A DNA stretch of 53,824 nucleotides from Pedosphaera sp. (GTDB lineage Bacteria > Verrucomicrobiota > Verrucomicrobiia > Limisphaerales > Pedosphaeraceae). The stretch lies in contig JAQGPA010000174.1 in the NCBI GenBank assembly GCA_028293325.1, forward strand, positions 1 to 53,824. Reading direction: 5' to 3'. The translations under genes were made by a program, and so were the position numbers. Below, piece by piece: positions 17,568 through 26,625 of the stretch; positions within the stretch are counted from its first letter, which is position 1, and each line of letters begins with the position of its first letter. Below the pieces are notes generated by a model. That model saw only the letters and a list, made by a program, of their open reading frames with translations, was not told the DNA's origin and made no database searches.

Positions 17568-18332
17568 ATGAAAACTCAAAAGCGATCGGGCCAGGCCGGA
17601 TTCACCTTAATCGAACTGCTGGTGGTCATCGCCATCATTGCCATTCTGGCCGGGTTGCTCCTGCCCGCACTGTCCAAGGCCAAGGACCGGGCCAAGGCGG
17701 TCAACTGCACCAACAATAGCAAGCAAATCGCCCTGGGCCTCTTGATGTATGCCAGCGACAGCAACGAACTCCTGCCGCCGTTGAACATCGGCACTTATCC
17801 CCCAGCCACTCCCAATTGGTGGTTTAAAATCCTCGACGACACCAAGTATCTCACCAGCAGTTCGACTTCCAACAATGTCTGGCGCTGCCCCTCCGTACTG
17901 GATTCGGACATCAACCAGGGCGCCGTCACTTATTTCAAATCCCCCTGCGAGGGTTACGGCCCACTGGAAGGCAACGCCTTCGACACCGGAATCTTTCGCT
18001 ATGGCACGTACCAAAACGGTGCGCCTCTGGGCAGTTTGAAATTAAGCCAAATCTACCGGCCCAGCCAAATCTGGATGATCGGCGATGTCGGCGTCCCGAA
18101 GAATAATCAGGGCAGCATCGATAAACAACCGACCGCGGGTTACATTACGGAAGTCACCACCAAACAGCCGACGGTCGTCTCCGGTTGGGTGACAGCTCCC
18201 AACAACAAGCAACCCGCCTGTCGACACAACGGCCGCGCGGTCTTTTCGTTTTGCGATGGCCATGTTGAGAGCTGGAAATGGGCGGATCTGCGCGCAAACA
18301 AGTTTGACGTTTTTGCAATTAACTCGTATTGA
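17568..18332 (+). CDS. Type II secretion/pseudopilin-like protein of the H-X9-DG class
   Basis: The 254-aa product has a type IV prepilin leader: a short charged N-terminus, the cleavage region [13 protein letters not shown] (cut after G, mature protein starting FTLIE) and a hydrophobic helix to about residue 38. The C-terminal part carries the H-X9-DG motif ([18 protein letters not shown]), the hallmark of a pseudopilin-like family expanded in Planctomycetes and Verrucomicrobia. The mature domain probably sits outside the cell or in the periplasm, tethered through its N-terminal helix. It lies between a secreted Ig-like protein and a GH3 enzyme, so a surface role in polysaccharide handling is plausible. 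Its partners and exact function are unknown. Confidence 0.87.
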   Translation: MKTQKRSGQAGFTLIELLVVIAIIAILAGLLLPALSKAKDRAKAVNCTNNSKQIALGLLMYASDSNELLPPLNIGTYPPATPNWWFKILDDTKYLTSSSTSNNVWRCPSVLDSDINQGAVTYFKSPCEGYGPLEGNAFDTGIFRYGTYQNGAPLGSLKLSQIYRPSQIWMIGDVGVPKNNQGSIDKQPTAGYITEVTTKQPTVVSGWVTAPNNKQPACRHNGRAVFSFCDGHVESWKWADLRANKFDVFAINSY

Positions 18333-18404
18333 TTGTGCGGCGGAAAAGGCCGTCTCACCAAACCAGATCGCCAATAAATTTTATTCATTCAAAAAAATTT
18401 TCAC

Positions 18405-20273
18405 ATGAAACCACCTAAAAAACTTACGTCCCGCAAACAGTCGCTGACACACCCTCTGCCCGCTCGTCTCGCCGTCACTGGCCTGGCCATTGTTATGGCG
18501 TTAAGTTTGGGAGCGATGAAATGCCTGGCCGACACGGACACCCAGGCCGGCGCGATGCTGGCCAAAATGACCCTGGACGAAAAAATCGGCCAGATGGTGC
18601 AGGTGGACATGGCGGCGCTCAAGAACAAAGCCGACGTCACAAAATATTTCCTGGGCTCGGTCTTAAGCGGTGGCAATTCCGATCCCACTGATAATCGCCC
18701 CGAAACCTGGTTGCGTTGCGTCAATGAATTCCAGGCGCAAGCGCTGCAAACTCGCCTGAAAATTCCGCTGCTCTACGGCATTGATGCGGTTCACGGGCAC
18801 AACAACATTATTGGCGCCGTCATTTTTCCCCATCACATCGGGCTGGGCGCCACGGATAATCCGAAGCTCATTGAAGCCGCGGAACATGTCACCGCGCTGG
18901 AAGTTGCCGGCACCGGCATCCGCTGGGCGTTTGCGCCCTGCCTCGCCGTGTCACAGGACATTCGCTGGGGTCGCTCCTATGAAAGTTTTGGCCAGTCCAC
19001 CGAGCTGGTCTCCAAACTCGGGTATGCCGGGGTGCGCGGTTTCCAAGGTGAATCACTGGACTCCAATTCCGTGCTCGCCTGCGCCAAACATTTTGCCGGC
19101 GATGGCGGCACCGAAAACGGCAAGGACCAGGGCGACACGGTTTGCGATGAAACCACGTTCCGCAAACTTTATCTGCCGCCTTACGAGGCCGCCATCAAGG
19201 CCGGGGTCGGTTCCATCATGATTTCCTTCAGCAGTTGGAACGGAAAAAAAATGCACGGCAATCAATACCTGCTGACCGATGCGCTCAAGAACGAACTGGG
19301 CTTTAAGGGCTTTCTCGTTTCGGACTGGGCGGCGATCGACCAGCTTTCACCCGACTACAAGCAGGACATAGAAACTTCCATTAACGCCGGCCTGGACATG
19401 ATCATGATTCCCAACGGTCCCGGCACAAAAAACAACTACGTCGAATTCATCAATAATCTCAAGGAGTTGGTGGCCGCCGGCAAAGTTTCCCCGGCGCGGA
19501 TTGACGACGCCGTGCGGCGAATCCTGCGCGTGAAATATCAGATGGGCCTCTTTGAGAATGCCTACACCGACCCCGCTTTGACCGCCGCGATTGGCTCCAG
19601 TGAACATCGGCAGGTCGCGCGTGAATGCGTCCGGCAATCGCTCGTCCTGCTGAAGAATTCAAATCACGCCCTGCCGCTCGCCCGGAATCTCAAGCATCTG
19701 GCCGTGGTGGGCAGGGCCGCGGATGACATCGGCATTCAATGCGGCGGCTGGACGATTGACTGGCAGGGACAACCGGGCAAAGTCACCACCGGCGGCACCA
19801 CGCTGCTCGCGGCCATCAAGCAAACAGTCAGCCCGGAAACGGAAGTTACTTTTTCAGCCGACGGCAGCAACCTCAAGAACGCCGATGCCGTCGTCCTGGT
19901 GGTTGGCGAATTGCCTTACGCCGAATTCAAGGGCGACCGGCAGGACTTGCATCTCACATCGGACGATATCGAGCTGATCAAAAAAGCCAAGAGCAGCAGT
20001 GCGCCGGTCATTACCCTGCTCTATACCGGTCGGCCTTTGATCCTGGATTCAGCCTTGGAGCAAAGTGATGCCTTCCTGGTCGCGTGGCTGCCCGGAACTG
20101 AAGGTGCCGGACTCACGGACGTTTTGTTTGGCGACTACAAACCGACTGGCAAACTCCCACGGCTCTGGCCGCGGAATAACGAGCAATTTTCCGCCGTCCA
20201 TCTAACCGGCAATCCGCTTTTCCCGATCGGTTACGGCCTGAGTTATGATGCAAAACTGGCGCGGAAAAACTGA
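18405..20273 (+). CDS. GH3 beta-glucosidase (exo-beta-glucanase type)
   Basis: The 622-aa product has a long N-terminal signal region (hydrophobic about 24-40, then CLADTDTQ) and the two GH3 domains. Barrel motifs include GIDAVHGHNNI, GIRWAFAPCLAVSQDIRWGRSYESFG and AKHFAGDGGTENGKDQG. The nucleophile is D307 in GFLVSDWAAID. The second alpha/beta domain has SLVLLKNS..LPL, GGWTIDWQG and LPRLWPRNNEQF; the residues GGWTIDWQG...G resemble the exo-beta-glucanases of the barley ExoI type, whose second domain gives the acid/base. It should remove glucose from beta-glucan oligosaccharides outside the cytoplasm. The GH16 gene begins 3 nt after its stop, so the two enzymes are probably translated together as an endo/exo pair. 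Confidence 0.93.
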   Translation: MKPPKKLTSRKQSLTHPLPARLAVTGLAIVMALSLGAMKCLADTDTQAGAMLAKMTLDEKIGQMVQVDMAALKNKADVTKYFLGSVLSGGNSDPTDNRPETWLRCVNEFQAQALQTRLKIPLLYGIDAVHGHNNIIGAVIFPHHIGLGATDNPKLIEAAEHVTALEVAGTGIRWAFAPCLAVSQDIRWGRSYESFGQSTELVSKLGYAGVRGFQGESLDSNSVLACAKHFAGDGGTENGKDQGDTVCDETTFRKLYLPPYEAAIKAGVGSIMISFSSWNGKKMHGNQYLLTDALKNELGFKGFLVSDWAAIDQLSPDYKQDIETSINAGLDMIMIPNGPGTKNNYVEFINNLKELVAAGKVSPARIDDAVRRILRVKYQMGLFENAYTDPALTAAIGSSEHRQVARECVRQSLVLLKNSNHALPLARNLKHLAVVGRAADDIGIQCGGWTIDWQGQPGKVTTGGTTLLAAIKQTVSPETEVTFSADGSNLKNADAVVLVVGELPYAEFKGDRQDLHLTSDDIELIKKAKSSSAPVITLLYTGRPLILDSALEQSDAFLVAWLPGTEGAGLTDVLFGDYKPTGKLPRLWPRNNEQFSAVHLTGNPLFPIGYGLSYDAKLARKN

Positions 20274-20276
20274 AGC

Positions 20277-21872
20277 ATGAACAAATATTGCGCTAAAGCG
20301 ACCGGCAGAATGGGTCGCATCGCGGTCGGGTTTTTCCTGGCTGTATTAATTGGTTTCGTCACTCCGCAATATGGTTTTGCCAGCAATTTGTTGAGCAACC
20401 CCGGGTTCGATCTGGATGCGCCGGGGCACAGCCCGAATGTTTTGGGCTGGCAATCCTACAGTCCCAACGCCTACAACGAAACCGATGTCACCGTTGCGCA
20501 CAGTGGCAGCAATTATTTCAAGGTCTATCAGTCGTTCAACGGCATCGTGAATTACAACGGCGTTTTTCAGGACTACATTTCCGGACCAGGCGCCACCTAC
20601 TCTGCCGATGGCTGGGTTTATGCCAAATCCACCGACACGCCCGCGGGACAAAACGCCGTCTGGCTCGAGGTCACCTTTCGCGATGCGGCTGGCAACATCC
20701 TGGGGCTCTACCGGTCGGCTGTGATCACCACCAATTCCCTCGCCAATGGCACCTTTCCAAAAAACCAATGGAATTACATGCCGGTCACCAATCAATTCGA
20801 CCTAACCACTTTTCAACTTGCCGGCTCGACGCCAACATTGGTTGCCCCTCCGGGAACCTCCTTCGTGCGTTACCAAATCGTTTTTCAAGGCGATGCAGCC
20901 AATTCCGGCGGCTCGGCCTATTTTGACGATCTGAATTTGAACCAGGTTGCCGGCGCGCCTTACGGTGACATGAATATTGTCTGGAGCGACGAGTTCAACG
21001 GCAGTTCCATCGACCACAGCATTTGGACCTATGACACCGGCAACAACGGCTGGGGCAACAACGAACTGGAAAACTACACCAGCAGCACCAATAACTCCTT
21101 TGTCGCGAATGGATACCTGCACATCGTGGCCCGCAACACCTCCGGCTTCACCTCCGCTCGCCTCAAATCCCAGGGCTTGTTCTCCCCGAAATACGGCCGT
21201 TTCGAGTGGCGCGCAAAATTACCCCAAGGTGTTGGAATGTGGCCCGCGCTCTGGATGCTGGGCACCAACTTCACTTCGATCAACTGGCCCGGTTGCGGCG
21301 AAATCGACGTGACGGAAGCGAACGGCACCACTCCCGGCACCGTGCAAGGAAGCCTCCATTCCGGCAGCGACGAAACCGCCATTTATAATTTTATTGGTGG
21401 CGATTCCGTGACAAACTTCCATACTTACACCTTGGACTGGGCCACCAATGCGATTCTCTTTTACGTGGACGGTCATCTTTATGAATCACAGACCAATTGG
21501 TCGGGCCCTGTCGCCTCCTATCCATTTCCATTCAACCAACCGTTCTTCCTCCTCATGAATCTGGCGGTCGGCGGCAATTACGTTGGCAACCCCACCTCCG
21601 CCCAAATCAACGCCGGCACGACCTTTCCCGCGGAAATGCTGCTCGATTACGTGCGCATCTACAATTCCACCAATCCACTCCAACTCGCCATCGAGCCAAC
21701 CGGCGCCAACCTCCTCCTCTCCTGGCCGAATGACATCGTCTGTCATCTGCAGGTTCAAACCAATTTTTCATCAGCACTTGGCAGCCCTTGGCTCCCGGTC
21801 ACCACCGTCACCAATCAACTTCAAATCACCCCCGGCACCGGCAACGCCTTCTACCGACTGGTGTCGCCTTAG
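20277..21872 (+). CDS. GH16 endo-beta-glucanase with N-terminal carbohydrate-binding-like domain
   Basis: The 531-aa product has a signal peptide (hydrophobic about 14-32), a CBM4/9-like beta-sandwich (about 38-220: NLLSNPGFD ... AYFDDLNLNQV), a GH16 catalytic domain (about 232-465: WSDEFNGSSID, NNELENYTS, GRFEWRAKLPQGVGMWPALWML) and the common C-terminal beta-module ending in FYRLVSP. The catalytic E-x-D-x-x-E motif reads EIDVTE, with nucleophile E342, helper D344 and acid/base E347. The family cleaves beta-1,3 or mixed beta-1,3/1,4-glucans such as laminarin, lichenin or fungal wall glucan. Paired with the GH3 gene it would give complete hydrolysis to glucose. Fine specificity cannot be read from the sequence. 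Confidence 0.93.
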   Translation: MNKYCAKATGRMGRIAVGFFLAVLIGFVTPQYGFASNLLSNPGFDLDAPGHSPNVLGWQSYSPNAYNETDVTVAHSGSNYFKVYQSFNGIVNYNGVFQDYISGPGATYSADGWVYAKSTDTPAGQNAVWLEVTFRDAAGNILGLYRSAVITTNSLANGTFPKNQWNYMPVTNQFDLTTFQLAGSTPTLVAPPGTSFVRYQIVFQGDAANSGGSAYFDDLNLNQVAGAPYGDMNIVWSDEFNGSSIDHSIWTYDTGNNGWGNNELENYTSSTNNSFVANGYLHIVARNTSGFTSARLKSQGLFSPKYGRFEWRAKLPQGVGMWPALWMLGTNFTSINWPGCGEIDVTEANGTTPGTVQGSLHSGSDETAIYNFIGGDSVTNFHTYTLDWATNAILFYVDGHLYESQTNWSGPVASYPFPFNQPFFLLMNLAVGGNYVGNPTSAQINAGTTFPAEMLLDYVRIYNSTNPLQLAIEPTGANLLLSWPNDIVCHLQVQTNFSSALGSPWLPVTTVTNQLQITPGTGNAFYRLVSP

Positions 21873-21880
21873 TTCAATAA

Positions 21881-21960
21881 TGCCGCCGTGAACGGCATTA
21901 AAGCTTACCCCGTTGAAGTCGAGATCAACGCCGGTTGGGGTGATACCAAAATTGTAATTA
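21881..21960 (+). repeat. comM 5'-fragment repeat, copy A
   Basis: Starts 8 nt after the GH16 stop. It matches codons about 8-33 of the comM/yifB-type gene fragment at 31987 (VNGIKAYPVEVEINAGWGDTKIV), but lacks the ATG and leader present in the other copies. It is the most diverged copy and, like copy D, ends near AAAATTGTAAT. Confidence 0.8.
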
Positions 21961-22046
21961 TTTCTGCACACCGCCCGTGCGGGAGCACCTCCGCGACTCC
22001 GCGGTAAAACTCCCCAACTCCGGACTCAAAACTCCGAACTTTGTAT

Positions 22047-23819
22047 TCAGCACGGCGCATTCGCTCCACCCACTTCCCAATCCTTGCTAAAATATTCCTC
22101 CTCCGGCACCCCATACTGGCGTCGCACCTCCGGCGGAATATCCGGAAAGATCTCATTATTGGGACCCCGCATCGGCGACGGCACCTTGTACTTCACCGAG
22201 AGCGACACCACCTTGAACCGCCGCGCCCGCTCCACCGGCGTGACCACTTCATTTTCAATATCCCGTTCCAATTTGCGCTCTCGTATCTGCCGCGCAAAAT
22301 GCTCCCGCAACGCCTCCAACGCCTCACCCTTTGGCCCTTCCCGCTGCGGCCTGTCTTTATCGTCCTCGCCTGTCCGTCGAAGCCTTGGCGAAGGCGGATC
22401 CTCGCCTCCATTTTTCGTCCTTTGTGTCCCTTGCGTCCCTTCCCCCATAGACCCGTGCGGAAGCACCTGTGCGCTAGCACCACCCGGCGCAAACAAGCTG
22501 GCCTCCGCCGCCTCATAATCAAAGTTCGGATCCTCCTGATACTCCTCCTCCGACATAAAAGGCCCCTCCCGCCCCATCTCAGCATCTTCCCGTCTCTGCG
22601 CCTCCTCAGGAGTTTCCTTTTTCGTTTTCTTTTTCTTGGGTTGCGTTTCCGCACCCGCCTGCGATTCCTTTTTGGGTTTTTGTTTGTCCCCCATTGGCTG
22701 TGCGCTAGCACCTGCGTGAGATTCTTCTTTTTGCTTTTCTCCCATTGGCCGTCCGCTAGGACTTCCGCACTCCGCATTCCGCACTCCGCATTTCTCTGCG
22801 TGAGTTTCTTCCTTCGGCTTGTCCCCCATTGGCGGTGCGCTAGCACCGCTAGGACGAAGCACCTGCCCACTCTGCGCTGCCCATTCTTCCGTCGTGGGCG
22901 ACGGCTTGATCAACCGCCCATTTCGATCAAACACCGGCGGTGGCGGCGCCCTTAAGATCGGCCCCATCGACCCATCCGGATTGACCTTGCTCCGGTCGTA
23001 CCCCGGACTGCCCGGCCCCGGCTTCCAGAACGGAATCCCATCATGCGTATGGGTGTACTTGGGCCCAAACTCCCGCACCACCTCCCCGGGATAGCGGGGA
23101 CGCGGCCGCATGTCCGGTTCATCGGAGCTATTGTTCACACAGGTGCCCGGTGCCAGCCCAAAGACCTCCCGCACCATCACATCCTGCTCCTTGACCAGTT
23201 GCTCCTGGGTCTTGGGATTGTAACTCTCCCCGATCTCCTGCTTGATATGTGGCTGCTCCGCCCACTTCCAGGCCCGCTCCTCAAAGTCATCGTTGTTGGT
23301 CCGGTCCACCTCCATCTGCTGGGCCACCTGGAACTGGAGCCGTTCCGAGCGCACCTCCGCCATTTGCAGGGACACCACCCCGCGCGTGACCCCGTTTAAC
23401 ACCTTCACCTTCTTTTCCAACGCTTCACTTAAGGGATCCCGGTCGTACTCCGCAATCACCTTGGCATACCGGAAACCCAGCCCCAGCCCCGCGTTCTGGA
23501 TAAAGGACTCCATGCGCAAACCCCGCCGCTCCTCATGCTCCTCGCGAAAGTCCATGGCCGTTTCCTCCAGTTCTTGGGACTCCCCCAGGATCTCCCGCCG
23601 CAGCAGCCACTCCGCAAAGCCCCCCTGCTTCCAGGCCGTCATGTTGGACTCAGTGATGGGCTGGCCGTCAAACTCATGGATGAGGATCCGCTGCACCTCC
23701 GGCAAGCTATTGAGCCAGGCCACCAGCGAGCGATGCGACTCCCCATCCTCCAGCCGACAATTGAGTTTAAAGCGCACCGTCACCGGCAACCGCGCAATCT
23801 TTCCCGTCCGTGATATCAT
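22047..23819 (-). CDS. 590-aa protein of unknown function with DNA-binding-like N-terminus and in-frame repeat insertions
   Basis: The N-terminal 85 residues (SRTGKIARLPVTVRFKLNCR, LVAWLNSLPEVQ, TESNMTAWKQGGFAEWL) look like a small-terminase or HTH-type fold, resembling a family I recall as multicopy in Verrucomicrobia. The C-terminal 85 residues (REHFARQIRERKLERDIENE ... YFSKDWEVGG) also look conserved. Residues about 300-500 are low complexity and partly encoded by short DNA repeats: three copies of GAS/RP-type PMG(D/E)K units, an FGVRNAECG-like stretch, and a 38-bp element that also occurs outside the gene. SD AAGGA precedes the ATG. The gene sits alone between comM copies A and B. DNA binding is only a guess. 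Confidence 0.55.
   Translation of the reverse strand: MISRTGKIARLPVTVRFKLNCRLEDGESHRSLVAWLNSLPEVQRILIHEFDGQPITESNMTAWKQGGFAEWLLRREILGESQELEETAMDFREEHEERRGLRMESFIQNAGLGLGFRYAKVIAEYDRDPLSEALEKKVKVLNGVTRGVVSLQMAEVRSERLQFQVAQQMEVDRTNNDDFEERAWKWAEQPHIKQEIGESYNPKTQEQLVKEQDVMVREVFGLAPGTCVNNSSDEPDMRPRPRYPGEVVREFGPKYTHTHDGIPFWKPGPGSPGYDRSKVNPDGSMGPILRAPPPPVFDRNGRLIKPSPTTEEWAAQSGQVLRPSGASAPPMGDKPKEETHAEKCGVRNAECGSPSGRPMGEKQKEESHAGASAQPMGDKQKPKKESQAGAETQPKKKKTKKETPEEAQRREDAEMGREGPFMSEEEYQEDPNFDYEAAEASLFAPGGASAQVLPHGSMGEGTQGTQRTKNGGEDPPSPRLRRTGEDDKDRPQREGPKGEALEALREHFARQIRERKLERDIENEVVTPVERARRFKVVSLSVKYKVPSPMRGPNNEIFPDIPPEVRRQYGVPEEEYFSKDWEVGGANAPC
22363..22400. repeat. 38-bp dispersed repeat, intragenic copy
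   Basis: Identical over 38 bp to 23851-23888. It contains a small hairpin (GCCTT GGCG AAGGC). Here it lies inside the 590-aa gene and is translated as ...DPPSPRLRRTGEDD, so a normally intergenic element has been inserted in frame. Confidence 0.85.
22690..22847. repeat. Three copies of a 23-bp element within the 590-aa gene
   Basis: Copies at 22690-22712, 22741-22763 and 22825-22847 share CCCATTGGC, two variable bases and CGCTAG plus a final A-C stretch. On the coding strand they read GASAxPMG or PSGRPMG, linked by K/E-rich spacers. A related CCCGTGCGG(A/G)A-type element occurs at 21974, 22452 and 23904. Confidence 0.7.
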
Positions 23820-23850
23820 AACATTCCTTGGTTAATGTGTTTTCCCATCA

Positions 23851-23888
23851 TCCTCGCCTGTCCGTCGAAGCCTTGGCGAAGGCGGATC
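23851..23888. repeat. 38-bp dispersed repeat, intergenic copy
   Basis: Exact duplicate of 22363-22400, located 31 bp upstream of the 590-aa gene start. The existence of both copies shows the element moves or is copied. Confidence 0.85.
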
Positions 23889-24768
23889 GTCGATCCCACA
23901 TTGCCCGTGCGGAACCACCTGCTCCCCAGCTTCGCGTCCTTCGTGCTCTTCGTGGTAAAACTCCCAGCTTCATAAAAAAATAAAGGCTCAATTTACCTCA
24001 ATTTACCTTGTCCAGCCTCAAGACCACCTTGACTAGCCTCAAGTTCCCGGGCTTGCACCCGGGCCGAGCCAAGCGACACCCGACCACCCAGACTGTGAAC
24101 ATGACTACCGTTTCCCCGTCCCCGCATGCGGGAAGAGGCCGCAGGTGAGGGGTACCAAACGCTCGCTTCCTTCATAGTGTCCTCGCAGTGGCTGTTATCC
24201 CTCCCCATCGTCCATGCCGTCCATGTCGTGTCCGTCCACGTCTCGTCCGCCGGCTCCCCTCCGACAACTCGGAACGCCAAACTCGGAACCCTGAACATTG
24301 TATTTCCCCCAGCGCCTCCGCGACTCCGCGACTCCGCGGTTAAATTCCGAAAACTCGGAACTCGGAACTCTAAATCTGAACTAATCTATTGTTCATGTTG
24401 GCGATTCAACCACAAACCCAAACCCGTGGATGTCGCTCGTGTCGCTCGTGTCGCTCAGCTTTTTGCGACAAAAACCCCCATTTGACCCCTTGTTTACAAG
24501 CCATTGCTGACTTTAGTATTCCAAATTTGTGAAAAAGCTCCTTTTTTCGCAATCAAAAATCGCAAATCAAAAATCTCCCGCTCTTCCGGAACCAATCCCA
24601 ACGGGATTGAATCATCCAGCCTTGGGTTGCGAGCATTTTGCGAGCGTAAAATCCACTACCTTGAAAAGGTTGGATCAATTCCCCGCTTCGCCCACCAGCG
24701 CCTCAATTTCCGCCATCCCCCATCGGCTATTGGCTATTGGGTCCCAACCTCGCAGCAGGTTGAGGCAC
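23889..24768. other. Noncoding stretch rich in short tandem repeats
   Basis: I see no gene here. It holds the second CCCGCATGCGGG palindrome (24121-24132), a run of CCGTCCATG/CGTCCATGTC-type units (24209-24245), CGACTCCG units (24314-24335), ACTCGGA units (24353-24371) and three GTCGCTCGT-like 9-mers (24430-24457). This is typical degraded intergenic sequence of repeat-rich genomes. Open frames in it have no recognisable content. Confidence 0.6.
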
Positions 24769-24849
24769 ACTCCCGCCCCCGTTGCGGTCCAGTCTTGCAG
24801 TTGTGGCCCGCTCGACGATAATTGGGGCACCATGTTAGCCAAGGTTTGT
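24769..24849 (+). repeat. comM 5'-fragment repeat, copy B
   Basis: Contains the conserved leader (TCCAGTCTTGCAGTT, GCTCGACGATAA, GGGGCACC) and the ATG at 24832 with codons MLAKVC, then diverges. The frame continues to 24993 as unrelated sequence, giving a 53-codon hybrid with no recognisable domain. This marks the left edge of the module containing the SIR2-like gene. Confidence 0.85.
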
Positions 24850-25048
24850 TTCCGTTCTCCTGCCGCCTCACCTAGCAATGCGTTGCCCGTCCCGCCACTT
24901 CAGTTGTTGTTCTTCTTTCGGATCACTTTCACTACTGCACACGCGGACGCGACAAACTGGGCTGAATCATCTTGGTATTCTCGACATTCATGAGAGAATT
25001 GTGCCACCTTAACACTTTGAGCAGCGAGTCCGAAAGCGAACAGAAATC

Positions 25049-26227
25049 ATGAAATTGATGTTATTTCTTGGCTCGGGAGTTTCGAAGCCGTCCGGCTTGC
25101 CTTGCGTCGGTGAAATCACCGATGCGCTTTTGAATGATCCTTGGGTTCGACATACCAATGGCGTATTTTATCCCGCTAATGGGGTGACTGCTGGACTAAA
25201 GGAGATCACGCCTACTCTACAAAGATTTTTGAAGTTACTTAAATCTTACGCGGATGGATATTCTGCACTCCGGAATGGTCAAGAATCAAACTATGAGGAT
25301 TTATTCTACTTAGCTCGTCAACTGGCTGATGATTCAAGAGGAACGATTTACAATCCCGCAATCCTAGGATTTGTCAACGAAGTCAGAGCCAGAACCGAAG
25401 CATTGGTAGACCAGCTAGGGGACTTGGGCACAGAGGACCGGTTTTTGGGGATGGCATGGCGAGCGGAGGAGTTGATTGAATGTGTCGTTCGCCACAAATT
25501 ATTTAATGTAAAAGAAATAAAGGGGCTGGAATTAATAGTCGCGTTGGCGTTGGAATCGACAGTCACCCAATTGGACATTTTTACGTTGAACCACGATCTC
25601 TTAGTCGAGCGATTATTGCGCGAAAAGGGGATTCACTTTACGGACGGCTTTGGCCCGCAAAACGGAGAGATCCGCCATTTCGAGCCAGCGACATTTAAAG
25701 CCTCTGGAAAAGTGAGGCTTTTCAAACTTCACGGTTCCATTGACTGGTTCCGTTTTCGAACAGGAACTGGAACCGATGAGAAAACTTTTGTTGCGAAGCC
25801 AGATTCGGGAAACCCGTCGTATTGTAAAGATCAAGATGGGAAGAGAATAAGCAATTTGGACGAAATTCCAACATTCCTTGCTGGCACATACAACAAACTA
25901 ACTGCTTATGGATTCAGCATTTTTGGCGAAATGCAATTCTGGTTTCACAAAATTCTCAAAGAACATGATGTGATGGCCATGTCTGGCTACGGTTGGAACG
26001 ATCTTGGAATAAATGGCCGGCTTTTTGAATGGTTGCTCCAATCTCGAAGGCAGAGATTATATTTGATGCACGAGAAGCCTGAAATACTTCGGACGCATTC
26101 AAAGAGTGCGATGTGGCATGCATATGATCGCCTAATTGAGGAGAAGAGGTTGGTTCCTATCAAAAAGTGGATGGAAAACACGAGCCTCGAAGAGTTGCTA
26201 GCAGCAATTAAGTTTTTGGACCGTTGA
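25049..26227 (+). CDS. SIR2-like domain protein, predicted NAD-degrading defence effector
   Basis: The 392-aa protein begins directly with the nucleotide-binding LFLGSGVSKPSGLP motif (residues 5-18). Further SIR2-like hallmarks are FTLNHDLLVER (N181, D183), KLHGSIDWFRF (H228) and AMSGYGWNDLGIN near the C-terminus. This layout matches the SIR2_2-type proteins of anti-phage systems, which hydrolyse NAD+ on infection, rather than sirtuin deacetylases; no zinc-binding cysteine module is present. The codon use is much more AT-rich than in the flanking hydrolase genes, consistent with transfer. No partner effector or sensor gene is directly beside it, so it may act alone; single-protein SIR2 defence is known. 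Activity is inferred from family. Confidence 0.78.
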   Translation: MKLMLFLGSGVSKPSGLPCVGEITDALLNDPWVRHTNGVFYPANGVTAGLKEITPTLQRFLKLLKSYADGYSALRNGQESNYEDLFYLARQLADDSRGTIYNPAILGFVNEVRARTEALVDQLGDLGTEDRFLGMAWRAEELIECVVRHKLFNVKEIKGLELIVALALESTVTQLDIFTLNHDLLVERLLREKGIHFTDGFGPQNGEIRHFEPATFKASGKVRLFKLHGSIDWFRFRTGTGTDEKTFVAKPDSGNPSYCKDQDGKRISNLDEIPTFLAGTYNKLTAYGFSIFGEMQFWFHKILKEHDVMAMSGYGWNDLGINGRLFEWLLQSRRQRLYLMHEKPEILRTHSKSAMWHAYDRLIEEKRLVPIKKWMENTSLEELLAAIKFLDR

Positions 26228-26407
26228 TGCAAGAAGATTCTTCAGCATCCCAAAGTCATTGCACAACTTTTGCATAAGCAGAATCGCGCAACGAGAGGCG
26301 AGCCACTCAAGATAGTACCTCTCAACACCGAAAAGGGTCAGTCCTAGAAAAATGACATTAGGCGGTTTGACGCTTGGATTTGAGTCTGTCAGGCTCGGTG
26401 CCAATCA

Positions 26408-26570
26408 ATGCCTCGGCCCCTTCGAATCGAATATGCGGGCGCTGTTTACCACGTCATGGCGCGGGGAAACCAGGGTCGGCCCATCTTTTCCGATGACAAG
26501 GATCGTTTGCGCTTTCTGGACACCTTGGGCGAAGCCTGCCAGAAGACGGTGCATTTGTGCTTATCCTCAG
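26408..26570 (+). pseudogene. Truncated REP-associated tyrosine transposase (TnpA_REP/Y1), 5' part
   Basis: From the ATG, RPLRIEYAGAVYHVMARGNQ and DDKDRLRFLDTLGEACQKT are the conserved N-terminus of Y1_Tnp REP-associated transposases. Similarity stops just before the HUH metal-binding motif, and the catalytic tyrosine is absent, so this copy is dead. Such proteins mobilise or maintain REP-type repeats. Confidence 0.8.
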
Positions 26571-26625
26571 CATCACAAAGACGGATGTTTTCTATTTTAA
26601 CGGGAATTCCGCGACGATTGAAAAC

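Noticed and set aside
22041..22955. 304-codon plus-strand frame opposite the 590-aa gene
   Set aside because: Arg/His/Leu-rich mirror of a real coding strand; the minus-strand gene has an SD and conserved ends.
22047..23819. 590-aa gene as part of a prophage
   Set aside because: The N-terminus resembles small-terminase-like folds, but no other phage gene (large terminase, portal, capsid, integrase) is near.
24209..24457. CRISPR-like array
   Set aside because: The repeats are 7-9 bp in direct tandem without unique spacers, so they are simple tandem repeats.
24504..24993. Plus-strand open frames of 105-154 codons around copy B
   Set aside because: No recognisable domain, composition of noncoding DNA, and they run through the repeat leader.
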